From NCBI GenBank assembly GCA_965153355.1, contig OZ231127.1:80538001-80602000 (forward strand): DNA of 64,000 bases, written 5' to 3'. The notes below the pieces were generated by a model, which saw nothing but the letters and a program-made list of their open reading frames with translations, was not told where the DNA came from and ran no database searches. The position numbers and the translations under genes are program-made. This document shows positions 48,361-64,000 of the stretch, piece by piece. The first letter of the stretch is position 1. Each line of letters starts with the position of its first letter. The stretch is from Flaccisagitta enflata. Taxonomy: Eukaryota; Chaetognatha; Sagittoidea; Aphragmophora.

Positions 48361-49200
48361 GAAATTAAGTTCCCAACGCTCCGCCCATTGGGTGGTCCAT
48401 CTGTTGGTTCATTCGTCCATTCTTTGTCCGTCCTTCCGTCTGTCTTTAATTTCCATCGCTCTGTCCTTCATTTGGCCCATTCATCCATCTTTTGTCTGTC
48501 TCTCACGCTTTAATGGCGAAATTATACAAATGGAACAGTTGTTGGCCCGTTTTTTTGGCCTTGTAATCTAGGATGTGAATCTCTCTTCCGCAAGATAAGT
48601 TCGTGATCTTTTTTGTTATTTCAGTGTCAATCTTACTATTTTATTACTTTGCTTGACAACATATTATATATTGAATATTGTCTTCATTGAGCATCATTAG
48701 TTCAAATGTGATGGGGACATCGTGAAATGATCTAGGCGAAAAGTATTTATCGTGAATCTAATATGCGCAGAGGGCTTGATAATTCGGGATTATATGTTTA
48801 GATTCGCCATTTACTTTCCATGTTCTGATTATGTCGCAAATTTGTAAAGCGTTGATTTGCTGTGATGTGTCTAAAACGAGCTCAACGCCATTCAATGGAA
48901 TCATTCCATATTGAGCAGATTCCATAACGCCCGTCATTCATGATAAATCGATATTTTCTACGCTGTGCCATGTATGTAAGGAGCGTTTTTAACGGACCAC
49001 TCGGTCGCTCGCTACATTCGTTCGCTCGCACCAATCACTCCGCTCACTCGCTCCACTTCGCTCACTCGCTCCCTTCATGGGCTCGCTCACTCACTTTGCT
49101 CACGCCTTTGTGGGACAGTTGAAATTTTTGATTATGTGTTCATGCTGTAAACGCGTTTCATAGGAACAAAAGCGTTTTTCATCGTCATTAGAAACACGCC
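48361..49200. other. region 3' of the transporter; MITE-like segment
   Basis: No AATAAA is evident close to the stop. CCGTC/CATTC-rich degenerate repeats lie at 48390-48500. 48975-49201 resembles the TTAA-flanked MITE in inverse orientation (CGCTCACTCGCTC words, GGACAGTTGAAATTTTTGA, AAACGCGTTTCATAGG). Confidence 0.5.
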
Positions 49201-49214
49201 CTAATTGATCTTAC

Positions 49215-49662
49215 CATTGTTTGAGTTTCTGGCGAGGCATTTGGTCAGAGCCATTGGATCATTGGAATATTTGTTGTTGACGTTGATATGATGATAAGAT
49301 TTGAGCGGCAGTAAAACTCCACTTTGCCCAGACGACAAAACGGAGGAGGAAGGAGGAGGAGCAGGATGAGGATGAGGATGAGGAGTGGTGAGATGAGGAG
49401 GAGGATGTAGAACTTCGATCGCGGCATTTGAGGTAGAAGGCAACGGAATGAGAGGAGAGGAATGACTCATAGTTCCTATAGTACTCATAGTCCCCATAGA
49501 ACTCATAGTGTTCAAGGCATTCATGTTGCTCATGGTGCTCATGTTGCCCATCGTGCTCATGTTTCCCATCGTGCTCATGGAGCTCCTGGTGGTCGTTCCC
49601 GAAGACAAAGAAGGATGACGATTAATCGCCTCCGGAAGAAAACAGTTTTTTACTGTCGCCAT
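49215..49662 (-). CDS. probable first coding exon of an unrecognised gene
   Basis: ATG at 49662 follows an A-rich leader and opens MATVKNCFLPEAINRHPS. The exon runs 149 codons to a strong donor, AACAATG/GTAAGA, ending in phase 1. Features in order are a Ser/Thr stretch, about eight short MSTM/MGNMST-type repeats (residues 29-65), a His/Pro-rich stretch (HPHPHPAPPPSSS), and a non-repetitive end LPLKSYHHINVNNKYSNDP then MALTKCLARNSNN. Low-complexity intrinsically disordered start; no domain recognised. The next exon would lie inside or beyond the oppositely oriented SLC16-like gene. It may instead be non-coding. Confidence 0.5.
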
Positions 49663-49739
49663 TTTTTTTTTTTTTTGGTTTTTGTCGAAGCGGCGAAAAA
49701 ACGACGAAGATTTGTTTGGGAACTTTTTTGAAGGGAAGG

Positions 49740-50840
49740 AAACAAAATTCCTGAGGGAAGGGAAATGAATCGGGTTGCATGCTAACTGATGTTTAGGAGG
49801 AAATGTAATGGATTTTTTTTCTTAACGAGAAGCATTACTGCGCGACTTAAAAGTGTTTACGTATCCGTCGGTCTGTTACTTTTGTTTGTATGAGCCAGCC
49901 AGCCAGGTATATGTGTCATTCCATGTTTCCACATATTTCACGTCTTTATAAGAAAATTTGCTTGTCAGTCCATCGACCTGTCCATTTGTCCGTCACTGTG
50001 GGTTACGCCTTTGCAAAAAAAAAAAAAAACAAAAAAAAAAAAACAAAACAAAACAAACAAAAAAATCATGCGGATGACACACTGTTCAAGTTCCTGGGAT
50101 TAGCATGGTCACAGACTCACAGTGCTTTTCCTTCACTATCAGCTAAAGGTTGGAAAGGAAGCTACAAGAATAAATGTACTTTTCTCCAAGTCTTACATAA
50201 AGGAACAGTAGAGTGTCCCGTTTACTGATAAGACAGGGCTCAAATTTGGAAAAGTTTTAAAGAAATCTGAAATGATTCCAAATATTTGGGCATTTATTAC
50301 AGATAAAAGTACATGCCATTCTAACATTCTATAAGGCACTTTTTAGGTGCGCCATGGCACCTCTATAAGCGGCTTTGTCCCTCCATCCATCCGTCCTTCC
50401 ATCTATCCGTCAGTCACACTCAAACGAAAAACCACTGAAAATGTTTGAAATCATTTGAAAACTGAGTTTGTTCATCATTGATGTCACTCATCATTTCATT
50501 TGTTATCATATTCCGCTATGGTTAGGTCTGATAGTGCTGGAGATAGCTTGATAGGTTTGATAGAGCTCAGGGTAGGTCTAAGAATCCGGCCTTGTTAGTT
50601 GGTCAGTTTGTCACAATTTTTGTGTGTGTGATATTCATCATCGTGTAACTGAAAGCAGCAGATAAATACCAAGGCATGAATTGCTCTACAATTAGGACGA
50701 AACATATCAGTAGCTATTAAAAAGTTCTTCCTGGTTATAGTACACCCTATTGTAGTACACGTTCTTCACCCATATATCATACATCACAGACGGTAGACTT
50801 GAGTACTGCTCCATAAAAATTCCATATTCCGAGGTAAAGA
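49740..50840. other. no gene; HINE subtype E fragment at 50338-50412
   Basis: TTTTTAGGTGCGCCATGGCA, then CCTCTATAAGCGGCTTTGTC and a (CCATCCGTC) core, with a separated CCGGCCTTGTT end near 50590. A-rich stretch at 50017-50060. Nothing else recognised. Confidence 0.6.
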
Positions 50841-50843
50841 AGC

Positions 50844-52000
<1,157 letters not shown>

Positions 52001-52504
52001 TTTCTTCCGAGACCTGCCAAGGTCTTCCATACTCTGCCGAAAGGCGACGCTTCCCCAGAGTCAAGACTTAAGAGTCAAGAGTCATTATTGCCGGAAGAGA
52101 GAAATCAAAAATGTCGATGCGAAAAGAGAGGAAGAAGATTGAAATCATGATAGTCCATGCAAAATTGCAAAACGAGTCCAGTCATGCGAAATCGCCGATG
52201 AAGAAAAAGAAGAAAATCCATAGAAAACAGATTTTCCTAAATTTTATTCCTTTTTCTTTTTTTCTTCTCTCTTTTCCGTTTGCAATTCCATCTGATATCT
52301 TTTTTTTTCTGAATGGTACAAGAGACTCTTGACTTTTTTCCTTCGTGTAAGGATCTAGTTCCTCCTTCTCTTCCTCCTCGTCCTCCTCCTCGTCCTCCTC
52401 CTCCTCTTCCTCTTCCCCTCCGTCGCCGCGTCATTTTCGCCTTTCGCGTCGGCGACTCGTTCTTTCCATCTTAGCCACATGGTTGCGTGATTCGCGGTCA
52501 CGTT

Positions 52505-52975
52505 ACGGCTGGGCGCTCAGTGCCATACTACTACAGCACAGTCTGTTAGATGTGGCGCTCAGTGCCATACTACTACAGCACAGTATGTCAGATATCGCGC
52601 TCAGTGCCATACTACTACAGCACAGTTTGTCAGATATGGCTTGCGGTGCCATACTACTACAGCACAGTTTGTCAGATATGGCTCTCGGTGCCATACTACT
52701 ACAGCACAGTTGTCAGATATGGCGCTCAGTGCCATACTACAAAAGCACAGTTTGTCAGATATGGCGCTCAGTGCCATACTCCTACATCACAGTTTGTCAG
52801 ATATGGCGCCCAGTGCCACACTACTACAGCACAGTTTGTCAGATATGGCGCTCAGTGCCATACTACTACATCACAGTTTGTCAGATACGGCGCTCTGGGC
52901 CATACTACTACAACAAAGTTTGTCAGATTACTCAGATATGGCGCTTACCATCTTACTTCTACAGCACAGATATGG
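52505..52975. repeat. 42-bp minisatellite, about 11 copies
   Basis: Unit: TGGCGCTCAGTGCCATACTA plus CTACAGCACAGTTTGTCAGA and TA. GCCATACTAC recurs every 42 bp with one 41-bp unit. As 42 is a multiple of three, a long frame with a 14-residue repeat (ALSAILLQHSLSDM) appears, but it has no start context, splice sites or unique flanks that argue for a gene. Confidence 0.9.
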
Positions 52976-53067
52976 CGTTGCTGTTGTTGTTGTTGTTGTT
53001 GTTGTTGTTGTGTTGTTGTTGTTGTTGTTGTTGCTGTTGTTGTTGTTGTTGTTGTTGTTTTTGTTGC

Positions 53068-53133
<66 letters not shown>

Positions 53134-53135
53134 AG

Positions 53136-53230
<95 letters not shown>

Positions 53231-53232
53231 GA
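52976..53232. repeat. (GTT)n microsatellite
   Basis: About 255 bp of GTT with rare GCT interruptions, starting directly at the end of the 42-bp minisatellite. Confidence 0.97.
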
Positions 53233-53274
53233 CAAGTAGGTTCCCACCACGTATTCTGAGGTGAGATTAAAACC

Positions 53275-53475
53275 CGGGGTATACTCGGGTATTTGGGTAT
53301 GCTTGGGTATTGCTCGGGTATTGCTTGGGTATTGCTCGGGTATTGCTCGTATTGCTGGGATACTTTATTGCTTGATGCTTATGCCCAGGTATTTGGGTAT
53401 ACTGGGATTGCTTAGGTATTGCCTTTATCATTATTGCTCGGTATTGCTAGGTATTTCTGGTATGCTCGGGTATTA
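53275..53475. repeat. short minisatellite, TTGCTCGGGTA-type
   Basis: Eleven- to twelve-bp units built on TTGCTCGGGTA and TTGGGTATGC, irregular in number and order. Confidence 0.8.
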
Positions 53476-53534
53476 ATCTCACATTTTTCTATTAGAGATT
53501 ACCTGGTGGTTCCCTACCACTGCGCTGTTGAGTG

Positions 53535-53593
53535 TTGTTGTTGTTGTTGTCGTTGACGTTGTTATTGTTTATTCATTGTTGTTGTCGTCGTCG

Positions 53594-53671
<78 letters not shown>

Positions 53672-53814
53672 TTGTTGTTACCGTTGTTGTTGCCGTTGTT
53701 CCTTTCATTGTTAGCGTTGTCGTCGTTGTTGTTGTTGATGTTGTTTTTGTTGTTGTTGTTTCTGTTGTTGTTACTGTTGTTGACGTCGTCGTCGTTGTTG
53801 TTTTTGTTGTTGTT

Positions 53815-53883
<69 letters not shown>

Positions 53884-53946
53884 GCTGTTGTTATTTTTTT
53901 TCTTTGCCGTTGTTGTTCATGTTGTTGTTGTTGTTGTTGTTGTTCA

Positions 53947-54042
<96 letters not shown>
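53535..54042. repeat. (GTT)n microsatellite ending in a HINE hairpin
   Basis: Long GTT array with GTC, GCT and CAT variants. It ends at 54042 beside GAAGAGTCGCGTGCATGCGA CT (54052-54073), the terminal hairpin of HINE subtype A with the rest of the element absent. Confidence 0.93.
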
Positions 54043-54043
<1 letters not shown>

Positions 54044-54079
54044 ACTGCAACGTGAAGAGTCGCGTGCATGCGACTAAAG

Positions 54080-56150
<2,071 letters not shown>

Positions 56151-57067
56151 TCTATAATTACCCTCTAAAATAAGACCAAACCTGTTTAGGGATTGCGCGC
56201 AATATCCTTCAACCCTTCCTTTCTTCCTCTATGCAGTGTGCCGAATTGAAAAACAACAAAAGATTGACCAAGAAATGCGTTCGGAGTTTTTATTTGTATC
56301 AAAACCGCTTTTGCCATGTTAGGTCTAAGACAATCAAAAAATTTTTCAGTCTTAAGTTGCGCATACCACGCGTATGAAAAAAAACATAATCATAAAAAAA
56401 AAAAAAAAAACAAAAAAAAAAAATGCTTTTCTTTTCATTGATTGAATAGATACAAAAACAAAATTGATTTTTTTTTTCAATCGAGCTTTTTGTAAGTACT
56501 TTCCAAAATATTGAAACCAAGTAAAAGTATCTTCAATAGGTTTTCTAATGGTTTGCAATTTATAAAGGTCTTTTAAAATTTGCTTTCATAACTCGACAAA
56601 CAAAAGTGAGTCTTTTTTCATTGACAAGCGTGGTATAACTTTACGTAAAAGAGCGTGTTTGAAAATGTTACCGAATCAACTACGGTTTGTTTTTGCATAC
56701 CTAAAAGCAGGTCTATAAGAGTTCGGGTCGGTCAGTGTTTTCGTCGGTCGAATCATTTATCTTTCCATCCGTCCATTCGTGTGTCCTTCCATCCGTCTGT
56801 CCGTCTTTCCGTTGGCAGGACGGTAACGAGTGTGTGGGTCTCACTTGTGTGTAATCTGTGTGTACCCAACCCTGAGAGAGGCTGACAGATACTCGAAACT
56901 CAGTCGCATGAATAACAAAGGATGGCATTTATTCGAATGAATTATTTTCAATGGCGATAATGCTTCTCTGACTCTTTCCTTGGAAAAACAAGGAAAATGG
57001 AAAAAGAAGCAAATGTTGCTCAACTGTTTTAAATGATCAGCGATACACTTTACACATCGACCCATCA

Positions 57068-57422
57068 ATACGCATGCCAGAGTGCCGCAATTGGCCAAAA
57101 TTGGCTTTCCCCTGGCAAAAACCTGTTTCCTTTGCTCAAATGCTGTAAAATGAGCCATTGCGCGACATTCAAATCGATCGGGAACCATCGTTAGGGTTAC
57201 CCTGAAGTTTCCATAGAAACCTATGGCAGAGACAAAATTTGCACAATAGAAATATTGATTCCAATGTTAATTCAATGCAAACTTTAGCTTCATCCTAACG
57301 ATGGTTCCCGATCAAATTGAAAGTCGAGCAAGGGCTCATTCAAAAGGACTTCTGCAAAGGAAACAGATGATCGTCAGGGGAAAGGCAGTTTTGCCTGTTT
57401 TCGGCACTCTGGCAGACGTACC
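57068..57422. mobile_element. ~355-bp fold-back MITE
   Basis: The arms pair over most of the length: ACGCATGCCAGAGTGCCG with CGGCACTCTGGCAGACGT at the ends, GGCTTTCCCCTGGCAAAAAC with its counterpart further in, and GGGAACCATCGTTAGG with CCTAACGATGGTTCCC around a centre near 57245. No coding capacity. The target site is not clear. Confidence 0.75.
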
Positions 57423-57546
57423 CATCAAGCCTTACAAACGAAACATGGCTTGACGAAATGTTTAGAATAATCAATAAAAAGTTTTAAGGCAAATTCTTCT
57501 CAAAAACAATAAAAGGTCAAATCCTCAAAAGAGATGAAAAAGTAAA

Positions 57547-57677
57547 CAAGGCCTAGTAGGCCAATACGGTGTGACGTGTGGATCGTCGAACGAATGCGTT
57601 ACAGACGCACAGACAGACACACGGAGAGACCAACGGACACAGCCAGTTATAGAGGTGCTTTGTCGCACCTAAAAAGA
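57547..57677 (-). mobile_element. HINE-like element subtype E
   Basis: ACAAGGCCTAGTAGGCCAAT at one end, a GACAGACACACGGAGAGACC core, CAGCCAGTTATAGAGGTGC and the hairpin AGGTGCTTTGTCGCACCT then AAAAAG. Same end layout as the other subtypes but a different stem sequence. Confidence 0.7.
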
Positions 57678-57679
57678 AC

Positions 57680-58666
57680 TGGAATTGGAAAAGAGAAAAC
57701 ATGCAAAAATGAGTTTTTGTTGATGATGACAGAGAAAAAACATGCAAAAATGAGTTTTGTGATAACATGACTTAGGGCGATATCAAACATCTAATATGAC
57801 CAACACCATCCGGACTGCAAACCAACAAGCCTTCTGTCTGCTTTTGTGTAACGTATTTCGTTGATCAGATTCTGCATCCTTCAAGAGCTGTAATTGCTCA
57901 CTTGTAAATTGAAGCATTTGATTATCACTTTTTTCCACCTTCATTCTGAACTGTACTTATTTTTGATTGATGGCTTAACTGTGATCCTCTCTGAACGATA
58001 TATAAATTAGGGATGCACAAGGTGGGGTCATATTCATATCTCTTTGCCCGTGGGGAATATAAGACCATTTCCATTATGCATGAGAAATCCAAAATTTGGA
58101 GCTGATAGGACAAAGTTTAAGTATGGCCGCCATGCCCCCAGATTTTCCATAGGAAATGTATAGAAACGATTTTCACCTCCAATGTCCCCTATACTTTTGT
58201 AACAAGTAACAAATTGTAACTTGTGACACAGACTTCATCCCAAGTGTTCGGCCAGTATAGAGCCGTTGCCCAAAAAGAGGTGATTGTAGTATAGAGTACG
58301 GTAAGAAAAACAAGTATAGATGACTCAGATAAGGAACTGCCCAATTTTAAAGCTTTGAAGAAAGGCGTCAGATTGGACTTAACCTTACCGCAACCGTCCC
58401 TTACCTAAAACTTTCTCCACCGAACCTTTCTAAAAACATTTTCTTACTTAATAACCCAGGAATTCAATATGGTTTTTTTTTTTTATATTTCGATTGGAGA
58501 AAGGTCTGTTTGTCCTTGTCTATCTGTCTCTGCTTGTGCGTCTGTCTTTGTTGCACTCTGGCTGTCTTTTTATGTCCCTGACTGTCACGATCTGTGACTA
58601 TATCTGTCTGCCACCCCTTCTATCTGTCCTTCAGTCTGTCTCTCTGTTTGTCCTTCAGTCTATTTT

Positions 58667-58752
<86 letters not shown>

Positions 58753-59260
58753 CCCTCGTTTTTAATGTATCTTCATTTTTTGTTCCCCTTTTTGGCCAGT
58801 TAAACTGTTATTCTATTCTAAGAATGATAGTTTCTTGTAATGTTCTTTTAATCTTTCTCTCGCTTCAGACGTGTATAATGTAGGTGGAACTTGGAACACG
58901 TTTGGAATGTAAAAATTTCTTTTCGACTTTATTTCAAAGCCGTAAAAAAAACCTCTGATCTAAAATTGTGTGTCCGTCTATCCCTCTGTAAACTGCGTCA
59001 ATGTGTCCTTCTCCTCCTATGCCACGCCAGTTGAGCACTTTGTAAGCGTTTTTCTTTTGTTTATCCCATCTTTCTATGAATCCATCTATCTCTCTATCTA
59101 TCTCTCTATCTATCTATCTATCAATCCATCTATCTCTCTATCTATCTATCTATCTATCTATCTCTGTTCCCCTCTGTGTCTGCGTCTGCGTCTTCGTCTG
59201 TGTCAATGTCAGTGTCTGTCTCTCTTTCTATTTATCTGACTGTCTTTCCGTCTCTTTCTC
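57680..59260. other. no gene; CTGT and CTAT tetranucleotide repeats
   Basis: (CTGT)n at about 58670-58712, CT at 58718-58746 and (CTAT)n at 59085-59165. No exon recognised. Confidence 0.6.
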
Positions 59261-59270
59261 TTGCTACTAG

Positions 59271-59439
<169 letters not shown>

Positions 59440-59983
59440 TTCCAATTCATATCCGCAGTCATTTTGTTGAGATGCATTCAACCACTTTTCCATTGAACCA
59501 AGAAATTTTTTTTCTGCGCATCTTTTGTTCTAAATCAAAAGACAAGAAATTAAGAAGGAAATGAGAAAGAGGGAGAGAACAAAAATGCAAGAGAAGATTT
59601 AAAAGAAAACCACGAAAGAAAAGTTTTTTTTTAAAAACGAAAAGAAATGTTTAAGTATTAGTGTTCAATGTTAATTTTTTTTTCTTCCAACGTTCAAAAA
59701 AAAGTTACGCTATGGTTCTCCTTATCAATTGAATGTAGTTTACATTTACAAAAAAAAATAATTCAAAAGTGTTCATTTTTTCTTTTACAGTTTGTTGATC
59801 TTCTAAAGACTCATTCAATGAAGTATTCCACGCCGAAGGCCACACCTAATTGACGGACTATTCAATGTGCTCAGAACGATTCTACTTTTGATTCTATAAC
59901 TTTACTCTCGAGTTTTATTACGTCTTTCATTACTTCATTACTGAATGAGCAAGACCTACCTAAGTTTGGTCGATCAGTCGAGC

Positions 59984-60118
59984 AGTCGCGCACCGGTTGG
60001 GACTGGGCAGGGGCTGTATTTGAGGTCACTAGAGCATTTAAGACAAAGGCCGCAAAAGCATAAAAAAAGGCAAATGTGACCAACCGACCGATCGACTGAC
60101 CGACTGACTGACAAAGCG
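59984..60118 (-). mobile_element. HINE-like element subtype A, degenerate
   Basis: AGTCGCGCACCGGTTGGGAC, GGGGCTGTATTTGAGGTCAC, a CATAAAAAAAGGCAAATGTG segment and an (ACCGACCG)-type core, ending GACAAAGCG without the hairpin. It lies about 220 bp upstream of the first MyTH4 gene exon. Confidence 0.65.
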
Positions 60119-60335
60119 TATCGCGTATCAGGCCTTTTACTTGGCCACCAGACTTTGTGTGGATTCAGACCAGTTCTTCAAGACTCCTTGGCCTGAAATC
60201 AGCCCAAAAAGCCTAAAGTGGTGCCAAACTCAAACATTTAACCGTTACTTCCGGCGTCTAATTTGCGAGCTTCAAACTCGCCGTTTTATACCCCCTTCAA
60301 TTTAGCCCATTACGGAACAACAAACAGTTAGTGTC

Positions 60336-63494
<3,159 letters not shown>

Positions 63495-64000
63495 GTACAG
63501 TTTCATATTCTTTTTTTTTTCTTTTTTGATAGAAATCATCTATCGACTAATCATGAGCATACAGGGTCTTCAATCTCGACTGGGAAAAAGTGTTAAGCTT
63601 TTGCTCTCAGCTGCTTCTTCTCACTAGTCTGGAATTTGTTTTCTTTTATAGTACTATGTTTGACGTTTTTTCTGTCAAAATTTCATTGGTCTGAGTCAAA
63701 TATTTTGCCCACAACATCAATTTGAAGTAAAACAAGTATTTGTGGCTGAAGCTTCATTTATCCTTTTTTCATCAGAACTTTTTTCCCTCATTTTTGATCA
63801 GTTTGAGCTACAAATACTTAAATAGTCTCAAATTAAAGATGTTTTTTAAAATTCGTAAAGATATCTTTAACTGAGACAAATCTGATAGTTGCTGCTCAAT
63901 CCAGTGAGAAATAAGAGCAAATCAAAGAAAAACAATTTTGATGAACTAAGGCTAAATTCAGCTATATCTGAAAATGCTTGTTTTTCTTTGAATTAATGTT
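63495..64000. other. intron of the MyTH4-FERM gene, no further exon seen
   Basis: Follows the donor AA/GTACAG at 63494. AT-rich sequence with inverted-repeat-like fragments (TTTGATGAAC, AGTTTGAGC); the next FERM exon must lie beyond the window. Confidence 0.5.

Noticed and set aside
59780-59850. Short exon FVDLLKTHSMKYSTP after a TTTTACAG acceptor
   Set aside because: Only about 20 codons before a stop, no upstream partner found.

Overview
This window comes from an animal nuclear genome, almost certainly an invertebrate. The evidence is spliced genes with GT-AG introns and consistent phases, metazoan-type protein families (trypsin-fold serine protease homolog, LBP/BPI lipid-binding protein, SLC16-type transporter, MyTH4-FERM myosin tail), a non-LTR retrotransposon fragment, TTAGGG-type interstitial repeats and many short DNA transposons. 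I cannot name the species. The outstanding feature is the amount of simple sequence: long GA, CA, GTT, GAA, GAAA and CCA tracts. Most long open frames in the window are only translations of these tracts.

Layout. (1) 1-2,400, minus strand: two exons of a serine protease homolog, with a 92-bp tandem array made from the upstream exon's own 5' boundary. (2) 2,694-3,510: a reverse transcriptase remnant, then two small mobile elements nested one in the other. (3) 4,000-17,000: no confident gene; microsatellites, a 971-bp fold-back element with TA flanks, a TTAA-flanked MITE and several copies of one non-autonomous element family. (4) 17,237-26,262, minus strand: six phase-consistent exons (about 379 residues) of an LBP/BPI-family protein with an in-frame tract of 29 asparagines. 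(5) 26,300-38,600: hAT-like and TA-flanked fold-back elements, a 22-copy 79-bp minisatellite, and exons of an unrecognised minus-strand membrane protein. (6) 38,909-48,360, plus strand: an apparently complete seven-exon SLC16-like 12-TM transporter of 622 residues. (7) 49,215-49,662, minus strand: a probable first coding exon of an unrecognised gene. (8) 50,800-59,500: giant compound microsatellites. (9) 60,336-63,494, plus strand: six exons of a MyTH4-FERM protein resembling a class XV/VII myosin tail, running off the window.

The genes share no evident pathway. They are linked mainly by genome style: introns are built largely of microsatellites and MITEs, and in two genes a splice-site-containing segment has itself been amplified into a minisatellite. 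The most numerous mobile element has a (GTCS)n-type tetranucleotide core and a terminal hairpin whose stem changes in a compensated way between subfamilies. This points to a Helitron/Helentron-associated (HINE-like) family. All family assignments rest on reading motifs by eye; no database search was possible.
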